From Symbiodinium natans (Eukaryota; Sar; Dinophyceae; Suessiales; Symbiodiniaceae), in contig CAJNDS010000199.1 of assembly GCA_905221605.1 (NCBI GenBank), forward strand, positions 1-64,000: DNA of 64,000 nt. Reading direction: 5' to 3'. Below the pieces are notes generated by a model that was not told where the DNA came from, did no database searches, and saw nothing but the letters and a program-made list of their open reading frames with translations. Below, piece by piece: positions 21,605 through 31,959 of the stretch (the first letter of the stretch is position 1; the number at the start of each line of letters is the position of its first letter). The position numbers and the translations under genes were made by a program.

Positions 21605-22295
21605 CACCTGGGCTTGCGTGGCTTGCTCGTGTCCGCCGCCTTGGGTGCCGGATGTGCCGGAGGCGGCGCCTGGGCCTGGGAGCCTGCGGAGGCACTGGGG
21701 TGACAGGGCAGTGCGCTGGTGGGCCGTGCGCTGTTGGGCCGTGCGCTGGTGGGCAGTGCGCTGGTGGGCAGTGAGCTGGTGGGCCGTGCGCTGTTGGGCA
21801 GTGCGCTGGTGGGCCGTGCGCTGTTGGGCCGTGCGCTGGTGGGCAGTGAGCTGTTGGGCAGTGAGCTGGTGGGCCAAGCGCTGGGCAGTGCGCCGGCGGT
21901 GGGCACTGGGCCGGTGGGGGGCTGTGCGTCAGTGGTGGGCAGTGCGCTGGCGGGGGTGGAGGCATTGGCACCTGTAACGTGTGAGTCCAGGGTGGAGTTG
22001 CAGGCTGGTTGGGCTGGAACTGGGGAGGGAGCTCAATTGGGAAGAACCAGGCAGGGGTTGCCGGCGCAGGCTGGTATCCAAGGCCGTGCCCCACGCCATA
22101 GCTCATTATTGGGGTAGCCACTGGGCAGGGTGCCCAGTGCCACTGCTGGAGGGGTCCCGGCGGCCACGGGGCACAAGGGTGAGCAACTTTTGCCCAATGA
22201 TCTGCAGGAGGCGCTAGGCCCCCGCGGTACTGTGGCCCATAGACTTCTTGCTCGCCCACAAACGCGGGCGGCAACTGGAACACGGCATTGGACAT
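21430..22295 (-). CDS. Pro/Ala-rich protein with Gly-Lys C-terminal tail
   Basis: The N-terminal part, from ATG at 22293-22295, reads MSNAVFQLPPAFVGEQEVYG and is rich in Pro, Trp and Tyr. The middle is a 15-bp repeat coding five-residue units (21707-21960). The C-terminal part reads KAADTSKPRKPRWADLSEEP, ILDVADVAASSHELPTLLSS and a basic Gly-Lys tail, ending at 21430. The N- and C-terminal parts are in different frames that meet within the repeat, so there is a frameshift from repeat slippage or an intron there. A possible upstream exon ends LWLK before GTAAAC at about 22330. The tail suggests RNA or nucleic-acid binding (inference). No known family. Confidence 0.6.
21707..21960. repeat. 15-bp minisatellite within the coding region
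   Basis: About 15 units of GGGCAGTGCGCTGGT and close variants (plus strand), some with TGTTGGGCCGTGC. Being 15 bp it keeps frame and codes for ALPTS- or PAHCP-like pentapeptides on the minus strand. The same repeat, inverted, lies at 20894-20960. Confidence 0.85.
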
Positions 22296-22587
22296 TGCTC
22301 AACGTAGAGGAATGTGTTCCGTTTACCTTGAGCCAGAGCTCGACGAAGGACACACGATCTGAGCGCAGGCTGATGGCCCGAGAGCTGACAAGCTTCCCGC
22401 CACATGCTGGGTTTGTTTTTGGTTGGGGACTTCACGCTGCATCACCTTGGTCTAGGTATGCCTAGCTGAGACTCAATCAGTGTTTCCGATTCGGGCAGCT
22501 GGCAGCGCTTTGCTTCGTGTCTGGGATCCCCGACAAGACTGCTACATCGACTATCGTGTCGTACATGCTTGCGTGTGTGCGTGAGTG

Positions 22588-22660
22588 TCTGTCGCGCAAC
22601 CCATGCGAGCTTTTTTGGGCGGATGCCGACACAGCATCTGTGATGCTGATGACCGGGAAG
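22588..22660 (-). pseudogene. Frameshifted copy of the exon at 19280-19378
   Basis: The minus strand reads VISITDAVSASAQKSSHG. Compared with the exon at 19280-19378 (VISIIDAVSAAAQKARMACG) it has one extra A in the CAAAAAA run, which shifts the frame just after AQK. Flanking sequence to about 22830 also resembles 19380-19555 loosely. Confidence 0.6.
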
Positions 22661-22839
22661 CTTCTTGCATGTTCCCATGGCAATTTGATGCATGCCGTGG
22701 TGAAACGTCTTGCATGTCCACGTGCCACCTTGAGGCGCTTACGAACTGTGGACTCTTCCAAGCATGCTTACAGGAAGTATTAGCAGCATCAAGTCATGCA
22801 TCGAGACTGCTCCCTATCTTTCGCGGAACCTTGCAGCAT

Positions 22840-24273
22840 GGCTGCTTAGGTGGCATGTGGGCTGCAGTGAAACTTCCTATGCTACACCAACGAGTCGAGA
22901 CGAGCTATCCGACGCAGCAGACAGCGGCAACTTCGAGGACGTAAACACAGGTAGACCGGGTAGACTCATGGCCGAATGCCGGTGATCACCAGTAGCTGCA
23001 TGAGCCGTCACGAAGTTGTGCTGCGCTGGGCATCACGGTGTCACAAGGACCTCGAGGAAGTCTTCACTCACGAAAAAACTAAGGCGAACCAAGGCGACGC
23101 AATCCTAAGACTGTTCTCAAAGCTCAAATGCAGATTCTCCGCCTTTGGTACACAGGCTCATTGCCTAAATGGCCTAAGCCCTGAACCCTAAACCACAGCC
23201 CCTCCGAACCCTAAACTTCCTAAACCCTAAGCCCTAAGCCCCCTCCAAGCCCAAACTTCCTAAACTTCTCAAACCCTTGAGAATCTAAGCCCCCAAATGA
23301 GCCGAGGTGCCCCAGCTGCTCTCGCACCTCGGCTTCCAGCCGCTGGTAGGCCGCCTCGGCCTTGAAACTCTGGGGCTTGAGGGTTTTGGGCGGGTTTTAG
23401 GGTTAGGGGCTTAGGGGCTTAATTAGGGGTTTTTGGATGTGTTTGGATGGGTTCAGAGCTCAGGGACCTCGGGCTCAAGGCCTTTTCGGAATCCACGGCA
23501 TGGCCGCAATTGAAGACACAAGGTGCGTTGGCTGTCTCGTTGTGGAAAGTGCTGCAACACCGGCTTCTGTCGATAAGAACAAATATTGACTGACAGTTCC
23601 AGTGTACCCCCCCTGCCCCCCCCCCACATGGGAAATCTGTGTCAGGCTCCCATCGACTTCCTAGGTGTTGCAGTCTGAGCAGCTGCGTCTTCCTTGTCAT
23701 TGTCCTCCGCCTTATCCTTGCCGGCCGATGGCTGTCAGGATACATACCGAGAGTTTCACTCACGGGGACCGAGGCGCATGAGCAAAAGACCTTTCATGAC
23801 AATACTAGACAGGAAGTTACACAAGATCACATGGAGCCCCGGTGATCTCACACAACTTTGCATCACCTCTAGACTCTAGCTGACTCACAAGTGCGCACCC
23901 AACCAGCGCCCATGTCGTGTGCTGCCTGGCCTTCTCTTTCTCCCCGGCACCATCGGCTGCCATCTGAGCCTGCCCGTCAGGCACCGTCTCTCCCCATCAA
24001 CAGTGTGTCCACATTAATTATGGGATTCCAACCTTCAGGGTAAGGAGGAGGGTTGAGGTGGCACGCTCTGACGAAAAATGCGCAAACCTACTACTACATG
24101 AAACGTGCTTTTACACAGAGCTTACGTCACGCTGTCGAGACGAAAAACCATGGAACAACCTTTACAAGCTGCGAGTGGACACTTGCAAGGGGGTCTATGC
24201 TGGCACAACTGTTTAGCACACGTTACATAAAACTTGGGATATTGTCCGCTTGGCTTTCATGTCATGTCTGCAA
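22840..24273. other. No firm gene; telomere-like island at 23165-23435
   Basis: CCCTAAA-type decayed repeats (23165-23290) and facing TTAGGGG-type repeats (23370-23435) frame a GC-rich spot. Apart from chance frames I see no gene. A C-rich tract lies at 23607-23625. Confidence 0.4.
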
Positions 24274-26213
24274 TTATGATGGTTCCACCTGCTTCTCCAT
24301 GAGGTCTTTCAGGTCTCTCAGCTCCTGCTGCCGCTCCTGTTCGGCAGGAAACGTCCCGAGGCTCAGGAGGACATGGCGAACAAGATCTCCAACCAGCAAT
24401 CTCTTTAAGCTGCAACGCCGGCCTGGAAGTATTTAACGCCTCGGGAAAGCACAACATGACAGGCGTGGCACAGAAACGAGCACATGCCATGCACTCTGTT
24501 TGGGTCATGATCCAGAGTCCAGATCCTTCCAGGTGGTTGATGCGGTGCTTTTCCGACAGGCTTGAAACATCCCTTTGGCCCCCGGGCGTTTCTCCTCTCT
24601 ATCGAGGAAGCGCCTCCAGAAGGTGTCAGATGTCATGACCAAGTGGCTGCAGCTCGGCAGCTCCGCTAAGACAATCGGCGCAGTTCTGTCAGACTGCACT
24701 GTGTGCCTCATGTTTTCCTTCTCTCTGCCACCTGGCTTGATCAAGTTCCTGAGGGGCGGTGCAGACTCCAACGGTAATGCAAACAGTGCGTACACAGCAA
24801 GCCTCCTAAAGTCCTTAACTAAGCTCAATGAAAGCCCAAGGTGCTTTGGGATATTCTGGATGTGGAGGTGCCCCTGCGCATCTCCGACAGCCAGCTTCTG
24901 CCCTTCCTTGATGTCACCTGGAGGGATGTCAGGTGTCACCGGTTCGAGTCATCTAAACCGGAAGTGCTCGAACCAAATCTGGGGTCACAGCCATGGTAGC
25001 AGAACATCATGGACGTGATCGCCACGGACGCGCCCGTGTCGGAGAGGGACGCCTCGATGTCAGGATCACTAGGTCTGCACTTGGAATGCGGCCGACAGCT
25101 CCCACCTTGTGCGACTGATCACTGAAGTCCCAGATGTCAATCCTTAGCAAGGACAAGGTGAGGACGACCCCGGTATGCCCTCGAATCGTGGGTGCTTCCA
25201 GCTTCCAATATGCATATACTTTCATTGGGGGGGGGGGGGGGGGTTGTTGAGATCGCCACTTGCCAAGTCTGTTCTGTGACTTCGGGTTTAGGCAGCTTCA
25301 TGCAGGGGTGAGGCGGCTTAATGCAGGTTCAGGGGTACAGTACCGAGTACATCGCAGACGAGAAAAGGTACGCACGAAGACCTGTGGCGACAACTGGGAG
25401 AGATGATCGATCCAGGGCTTCAAACGCCAATTTTTGGGGTTCACATAATCGATGGGTTCACAGTTCCTCGAAGACGCACTGGGGATGAAAACGGGGAGTT
25501 GCCAAAGTTAAACGCAAGGATCCTGCAAACACCGAACATGGCGGCAAACAGGTTTGCTGAAGACTTCACAAACCTCTTGATAGAAGGGCATTCGTCTCCA
25601 AGCGTTCCTGGAGACCTGCTGCTTGAACCGTGCTGGAATGTCAACTTGAACCGTCCAGCGATGAGCCAAAAGGCCCTGCTGATTTACACACAAATCCAGT
25701 TTTTTTTAACTAAGATAAGCCAGGTTTACTACTGTTTGGTTGTAGATGCAGCCATCCAGTAACAGAAGTGCTGATGGACTAGGCAGGGATCCCACCACTG
25801 ACGAGGCCAAGGAAGACGACCGAAGGCCGCGTGGGGCTCCATACACCTTGGGTTTTGGGTTTAGGGTTTAGGAAGCTGCTCCAAGAGCTTCATGCTCAGA
25901 GCTTCACCGCGGGTGTAGTACGTCGAGGTGTAGGAAGACATGAAGAGGTGCTCACTGAGCCCGTCCTGAGAAAGAATTCCACACACAAGCCAGGTAAGCA
26001 TCACTGCCGCCGCAGCCCACCTGGCCTTGAACAAGAAGAAGGCCCAATCCTGAACACTGGAGCAGCTGAAAGACTCGGTCAACGTCTGCCAACTTTATCT
26101 CGGGGCATGTTCGGCATCGTTATCATGGCCTGCCGGCTACTGAGGTGCGCGCTGTGACGCCCAGCAGGATGTCTTCAAAGAAGGGCGATCGCCTCGGGCA
26201 CGGAAAGTGTATC
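24274..26213 (-). CDS. Axonemal dynein intermediate chain, WD-repeat C-terminal part
   Basis: Seven exons join in phase: 26159-26213, 26026-26049 (a 24-nt microexon), 25908-25965, 25106-25218, 24974-25079, 24572-24917 and 24274-24409 (TAA). Family marks in order are SPFFEDILLG then DWAFFLFK (the RNPFF..D.LL..GDW.F pattern), FMSSYTSTYYTR, IDIWDFSDQSHK, SVAITSMMF by frame ASVAITSMMFCYHG, KLAVGDAQGHLHIQNIPKHL, and a charged C-terminal helix ending KDLMEKQVEPS. This order is typical of WD-repeat dynein intermediate chains of the DNAI3 (WDR63)/IC140 kind. These bind dynein heavy chains in the flagellar inner arm. Donors are GT, GC, GT, GT, GT and GA. The N-terminal half was not found; it may lie in the exons at 26.4-28.6 kb. 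Confidence 0.72.
25227..25244. repeat. Poly-G tract (poly-C on the gene strand)
   Basis: 18 consecutive G. On the minus strand it is a C run only about 8 bases upstream of the inferred 3' splice site at 25218 of the dynein gene, so it may act as the polypyrimidine tract. Confidence 0.8.
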
Positions 26214-26377
26214 CTGAAATGGCCGACATTGACAAGCCACAGAAACCCTGTCTTTGCGCGTTGACATGCACCTCTGGAAAACCACACAAGTGTCATTGCT
26301 GCAACAAGCATTCAAGCGCATATCACCGTGATTTACTGTGATCGTATATCTGTTTTACCACGGTCGTACAACGAGGC

Positions 26378-26799
26378 CTAAATCATCCCGATACCCGAAG
26401 CTCGGATGCCAGCTCCAGGGAAAGCATAGGTCGGAAGGTTTTGCAGGTGCTGTACATCCTTGGCCAAAATCCGGGCATGCTCAAGTGCAAAACCGTCACC
26501 CGCACGTGTGACAGCTACACCCTGCTCCAGACGGCTCCAGACGGCGCGCATTTCCTCCCTAACCCTGTAGATGACATGGCTCATGGTGGGCGCAGTAAGT
26601 TTAAGGTTGACGCTTCTTCACAACATCCGCCTTCCGGTCCTGACCGACCGGTACCGCCGGAGCTCAATTTTGGTCCCCGGTCGGACCGCTCGTAGTACAA
26701 AAGCACAACCATGACCAAATGACGTGACCAGAAGCGCCTCTTCTCCCCGGGCCGCCCAATCCCCAAGAAGCAATTCCTCGGCTTCGCATGCTTCAGCAC
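26378..26799 (-). CDS. Exon candidates upstream of the dynein gene
   Basis: 26378-26590 reads MSHVIYRVREEMRAVWSRLE and continues through ARILAKDVQHLQNLPTYAFP, clearly protein-like with a helical segment. Its ATG at about 26584 has an excellent start context (CCCACCATGAG). 26640-26799 reads KPRNCFLGIGRPGEKRRFWS in the same orientation. They may be N-terminal exons of the dynein chain or of a separate gene; no motif decides. Confidence 0.5.
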
Positions 26800-26939
26800 G
26801 TCAACACACCAAGGAAATCCAAGAGCTTAGTGCCAGTGTTTCCCGTCATCGGAATCTCACTTGGAATGTTTGGGAGCACAGCATAAGCATAAGTGTCAAA
26901 AGCTGTCAAAGTTAGGCTAGCGACATGTTCCCAAGCCTT

Positions 26940-28631
26940 TCAAGTCCATGCCATCAGCTGCCATCTACCATGCACCGGTGCAAGCAAGTGTCGCCCTCTT
27001 CTGTGCTGGCATAGAAGTTCGTCAGCAACTGGCAGGACATAGGGAACGGAAAATGATGAGAAATGCAAGCTCGACTTCCAGGAACTTGTATTGAGCATTG
27101 CAAACCCAAACTGGGACCTTGGTACCCTTGTCGTCAAAACGATCGTGGCCTCAGCTGAACTATGGACGTGTGGCTAACATGCGCAATCGAAGCACTGCCT
27201 GAGGGGTCTGAGCGGCCAGCAGTGCAGAATATGACAGAGACCCATCTCGGTACCACTGTCCTCATGCAGTGCAGACACAGGTTCGCTGCTTGCAAATCTA
27301 GGTTCGCAGCTGACTGTTGTAGAGACCTTAGCTTGCTTGTCCCGTCCTGGCGTTGCAGTTGCACGCGGTGGACAGGACGCCAGAGGAAGTCATTGTCATT
27401 GATGGCGTCAAGCATGGCCTACACTGGATCTTCGGCCACATCATCACAGGTCGCCGCACTAGAAGATTGCATAATAAAAGCCCGGTGAAGCTCGAACAGT
27501 GCTGGCACCTGGAAATCCCAGATCATGACCTGGCAGAGTGAACAAGCTACACGATCCAGAGCCCTGCGCCGGGGCATCCCACCTGGCCATCCCCTGCCAC
27601 TGTCAGGAAATACCTCAGACAACTCCAAATCGAACGACTTCACAACTGACACAGTGTTGCAGTGTCCCTGGGCACTTGATGGGTGCATCTGGTGGATTCT
27701 TCTCGCTGGCTCCCTTGCCACGGCGCTCCACCTCAGGTATTGGAGATTCTCGGCAGCGATAGATGCGATAGCTGAAACAACTTGTCTTTCAAAGGTGTGC
27801 GCATGCACGCGTTTCTTTATGTTCATACTTCGTGTGCTGTTCTGAGCCCAATAATCTGCTACTCGTGACAAATCATAGTCGTGCGTCGTACTTCAGCGAG
27901 CACTCGGCAAGCTGCGGCTGAGGCAGATAGACACTATTTCCTATGCTCTCTCAATCGGAGCTGGTTGGTACCAGAAGCCTGAACAGATTGTCAACATCAT
28001 TCGCCTCGATAGTCGCAGGCATGAACTCGATGGCGACCACCGCTTTTCGGTGCGACTCATCGATCATCGACATCTGGCGGTGGGTGACCTGGGCTGCATT
28101 CAGCCAGCAATGGCCAGAGCAGGCGAACACCACAAACAGCACGGAACAGATTCGCAGAAGTGTCGGATCCTGCAAAGTCCGCTGGGAAGGCAGCTGTCGG
28201 GATGGTGGAGTTCTTCTCCTCCTGGGCAGCTCCCCCATCGTCACTCCCTAGTTCACTCCTTTGCCTCCTTACCGGCCTCCAGGCTCCCACCACGCGCAGC
28301 GTGATTCGTCGCCTTTGCGGCCGCAAAACCTTGCGGACAGATCAATGCCCCGTGGCCAATGTCCCGTGGTCAGTGTCTTGCCTTCATCGCTACAAGTTCG
28401 GATTGGGATGAGGCACTTTTTGCAGCCAACTGTTACGCAACTTCCCGGCCCGTTGCCGAAAGGGATAGTTAAACATGCAACGCTTTGGCTGACTCCAGGA
28501 TACGATGTCCATTCTTGGATTTTCTGGAGCAGGTCCTGCCATGACCACCCTTTTCTCGGCCCCCAGCCTAGGTCGGTGGCGGACAGCTTCCAGACCTGTT
28601 CATGTGAGCTCATGTGATGACTGTCCACCAT
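26940..28631 (-). CDS. Cluster of minus-strand exons, unrecognised protein(s)
   Basis: Protein-like segments include RFDDKGTKVPVWVCNAQYKF (near 27060-27140), LDAINDNDFLWRPVHRVQLQ (27320-27415), FERQVVSAIASIAAENLQYL and MIWDFQVPALFELHRAFIMQ (27419-27871), RKAVVAIEFMPATIEANDVD with a hydrophobic stretch CSVLFVVFACSG (27951-28244), and LSATDLGWGPRKGWSWQDLL (28480-28631). The two long frames at 27134-27415 and 27419-27871 are in the same frame, separated by a single TAG. Junctions were not resolved. Whether this is one gene or several is open. Confidence 0.45.
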
Positions 28632-28639
28632 GTTTCACG

Positions 28640-28864
28640 ACTTGCCATGTCCTGGAGTAATCTGGAGTAAGGCTGAAGGGTTGAATGTAACACAAAACCC
28701 AGCCCGCTTCGTCAGCCCCTAAAAGACATGTGATTTCTGAGCCGAGTACAGCAATCTGTCCATTGCCAAGGCCTCGGAAGCTTCCACTGGCGTGTCAAGT
28801 GCTGGGGTAGCAACTTTCGAGTCAATAAAGGAGATCAAGGCACAACCATGAGTCGTGCCGACTA
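28640..28864. other. Spacer left of the inverted-repeat element
   Basis: I see nothing supportable here. Confidence 0.4.
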
Positions 28865-29220
28865 CAGTAATGTCGTACCCTGATTAGTCTGGACCCCCTC
28901 AATAATGAAAAGTTTTCCAAAAATCATTCAGGAGACCCAAATTCGATTGCCCCCCCACAATAAAGTAAAGTTTTTCGGGCATGGGTTTCGGAACAGCTCT
29001 CTGAGCTTACCTGAGCTTAATTATGTAAGAGGAGAGGGAAAGGAAGAGGAGAGGAAGAGGAGAGGGAAGAGGAGCGAAGAGGAAATGAAGAGGAGCCGGT
29101 GGGGGGGGGGGGGGGGGCCCGGGGCCGAAAATTAGTTTGGGGGGGTCCCTTTTTTTTTACACTATTACGGGGGTGGATTTAGTTTGGGGCCCTCACACTA
29201 ATCAGGATACCACATTACCG
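28865..29220. mobile_element. 356-bp inverted-repeat (MITE-like) element
   Basis: The left end CAGTAATGTCGTACCCTGAT and the right end, read as reverse complement, CGGTAATGTGGTATCCTGAT match over about 30 bp with few differences, continuing to ATTAGT and a GACCCC/GGCCCC box. The interior is purine-rich (GGAGAGGAAGAGG repeats, 29025-29098) with a G tract at 29101-29117, and has no coding frame. I found no clear target-site duplication. Confidence 0.55.
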
Positions 29221-29224
29221 CAAC

Positions 29225-29500
29225 TCACTGTGATTCGTGTCGACTCTTGGCAGTCGTGGTAGACAAAACTCCTGAGGCTGCATCCACCGATGAGAAAGGT
29301 CGGGTCGCTAGGATAAAACTTGAAGACTGTGACCTGCCAGCAGCGCTGAGCCAGGTCAAAGCGCGCGAAAGAAGGGGGACTCCCTCATGATCCAAATCAG
29401 AGTCCGCAAGCGCCTCCCAAGGAGACTCCAGGATGGCGTGCGGGCTGAGGGAATCTGCAAAAGACCAGACCAACACGGTGCTGACCTCGGCGCTTGTTTG
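29225..29500 (-). CDS. C-terminal exon, Ser/Thr-rich protein
   Basis: The minus strand reads EVSTVLVWSFADSLSPHAIL and continues through DLDHEGVPLLSRALTWLSAA to STTTAKSRHESQ and TGA at 29225. Codon use is convincingly coding. The stop lies 5 bp from the end of the inverted-repeat element. No family recognised. Confidence 0.5.
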   Translation of the reverse strand, partial: QTSAEVSTVLVWSFADSLSPHAILESPWEALADSDLDHEGVPLLSRALTWLSAAGRSQSSSFILATRPFSSVDAASGVLSTTTAKSRHESQ

Positions 29501-29540
29501 TTGCTTGCACAGTTTCGGGTGAGAATGAAAACCTTGCACA

Positions 29541-30590
29541 CGGGATTTCTGGTTTTAAACTGGTTTTTGCTTCAGAAGTATTTGCTGCCGAATTTCGATG
29601 TCATTCACTCAACCCTCACATTCACAAAAACATCGGGGCGCGGCAGAAGCCTTGCCCGAGCTCTCCAAGCGGTCGACGAATGCCAGGTTCCTGACACCGA
29701 TTAAAAGACAGCACGGGTACAAGTAGAGCTTGTGGACGAGAGTCTTGCAGGCGGACAGCACAAGATTTCATGAACCAAGCTCCTGCCCTCCCTCGGACTC
29801 CAGCGGAGGCTTTACAAAAATTTCGGGACAGCCAGAAGAGGTCTTGAACGAACTTAAGCGCCATCTACAAAGCGCCTACACAGCACCCTTCGCAGCATGA
29901 AGCCGGGGTCTCGGCTCGCAGCACGAGGACACGACCATGTCAGAGGAGCCCGGGACCCACTCGACCCATTCCTCAGTCTCTTGAAAAAACCCTCTCACTC
30001 TTGAAATCTCTTGACAGTCGTCAGCGGGCAGATGCTGCGGGAACTAAACCGAAGGCATTCCACCTCCTGAACCCTACGGAGTCACTGCATGGTCGTCATA
30101 AGATCGTCATAAGCTACCGTCCTGAGCTTCGGTCGATACGCTTTCCCTTTGTGTAGGTCACATCGTGGAAGTTCGGATGCTCCTTCACGGGTTCAACGCA
30201 AGCCGTCACTCTTGGCAATCGAGAGTTCGGAAAACTTCCCGGCAATGTTTGCCTAGAGTGCCAGCGCTCTGCGGCTCTACGACGATGGCACACGCACAAC
30301 CGCGTCCAGCACTGCTGCAGGTTGTGCGGAATTCGTTCGTGGTGTGTTTCGCTGAGGCTGCTTAGTCTTGCATTCCTGCGTGCATTTGGATCCCAGATCC
30401 CGCGGTAACATAGGCGGGATCAGGGAAGCTGTGTGATGGCAACAAGGCGACTGAGCAAGATAAGCGCTTTCTACTCCAGTTAACACTGGCCGCAGCCGGC
30501 ATCTTTCGCTGTCGGTCGCAGTATCAGCTCTGCCCTCTGCAAAGCCTGGCCTTGAGCTTGGAGTGGGTCTTCGTGACTGCGCCGGCCTCC
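29541..30590. other. Weak exon candidates only
   Basis: The minus strand near 29630-29700 reads NLAFVDRLESSGKASAAPRC after an acceptor-like CAG; otherwise nothing is supportable. Confidence 0.3.
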
Positions 30591-30954
30591 TCCTCTCCCA
30601 AGTGTGCAAACCTGATGCAACTGCTGTCAAAAGTCGCTGTTGAATGCCCGCATTCAACAGAAACATAGCACCGGCCCCGTGAGCCCCATGCTCTTCTTGG
30701 AAGATGTCGACCGTCTCATTCGTCTGCAGCGCCTCCTCGACTCCCACACCTTGGTGTAATCTGTGATGTTGTGGTGCGGGGGGGGGGCATGGCTTCGTAC
30801 GCACCTGAATCTCAGCACCGCTCCGAACAACGCCCCAGAAAGGCGAAGCGCTCTCTCTAAGGCCAAAACTGACCGTGGAGAGGAACATGGAGAGCTCATC
30901 TACCTGGCACCGGTGCGGAGCTTTCAAAAAGCTCAGTGGGGCTCCATACGACAT
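30590..30954 (-). CDS. Exon candidates, unknown protein
   Basis: The minus strand at 30610-30730 reads TVDIFQEEHGAHGAGAMFLL and IQQRLLTAVASG, and at 30830-30954 reads RCQVDELSMFLSTVSFGLRE. Both are in one long open frame (30277-30954), which includes a C tract at 30779-30787. The part below about 30590 looks like chance frame. Function unknown. Confidence 0.4.
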
Positions 30955-31529
30955 ACGACATACGACAGAACGGTAAAACTGTTGATGACTTTGCGCTACT
31001 GTTGCCCTTCTTCAGATGCTAGCCCTGGCTCCGGCCTACTTCAATCCCGCCCCACATTTGAAGTCTAGTGAAAGGTGGGAGGGCAGCGGCTTGTTCGTTG
31101 CGTTGCTTGTCACAGAGCCTTGTCATAGCCAAGGTCAGCGCCCTTCTGCAGGAAGTCCCCAGGACTGAGCAGATGAACAAACACACTAAGATTATCGCAT
31201 TATGAACGCAGCCCTAAATCTAGAAGTCGACCTTACCACTGCAATCCTCTCAAGTCACGGCTTGCGCAAAGTCAGTTCCAAGTGTTCCATCCAGGCTTCC
31301 GGCATGTACTGCGTGGACTTGTTGACAGGCCGGAACCTCGAAAGGCATCGACCATTTCTAAAAACATGTGCGAACTACGGCCCTGGCTATCCTGCAGGCA
31401 TCCCTGCACCCCCAACCCCCACGCGCAAACTTCTGCAACATCTGGCATTGCTCATGAGGTCATATTAGGTCCATGCCAAGTAGTTTGACAGGAGCACGTT
31501 CTCGTCTCCTTCACAGCCTGAAAGCAGCT

Positions 31530-31735
31530 GTGGCAGATGCCTCAACACCTGCCCAATCCTGCCCAGCACAGGTCATCAGATCGAGCCTGGATTCCGATCT
31601 CCAGCTCTTTCTTTGGAGGAGCGAAATTATGGTCCTGCAGAAAGTAGCAATGCAATGCATTTTGGTGGTCTGCGCTGGCAAGTGCTCGCTCAGGGTCCTT
31701 CTGCGGTCTGCAGTTCTGGTTGTTTTCACCTTCCG
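31530..31735 (-). CDS. Exon candidate, unknown protein
   Basis: After an acceptor ACTGCAG the minus strand reads DPERALASADHQNALHCYFL and PPKKELEIGIQARSDDLCWA, then reaches a possible donor GGCAG/GTGTTG. A second frame (ELLEFSRK just upstream, before GTGAAAAC) may be the previous exon. No family recognised. Confidence 0.4.
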
Positions 31736-31959
31736 CGAGAATTCGAGCAGTTCAGCATTGGCATTGCACCACATGCGTCCACGTTAAGCCAGCCCTGCCC
31801 TTGCTCTGCAGCACAAGTTCAGGAACAAGTCCCAGGGCATGTCTCGACATGTCTCGACCATGACCTGAGTCACTGAACTTCGTCGACTTCCCAAACTGGC
31901 TGCGAGGCCTGGTCAGGTCCAAGGGCCATAGGGAGCTGTGCTGGCGTGCGGGATGTCGG

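Noticed and set aside
22320-22340. CTTGAGCCAGAG, resembling part of the reverse complement of the dinoflagellate spliced leader
   Set aside because: Only about 8 bases match the leader core; no full leader sequence found on either strand.
25403-25762. 119-codon plus-strand ORF with ATG
   Set aside because: Lies antisense inside an inferred dynein intron (25219-25907) and lacks the codon bias of nearby exons.
26231-26343. Plus-strand TSGKPHKCHCCNKHSSAYHR, zinc-finger-like
   Set aside because: No second finger, no exon context, and opposite to firm dynein coding sequence close by.
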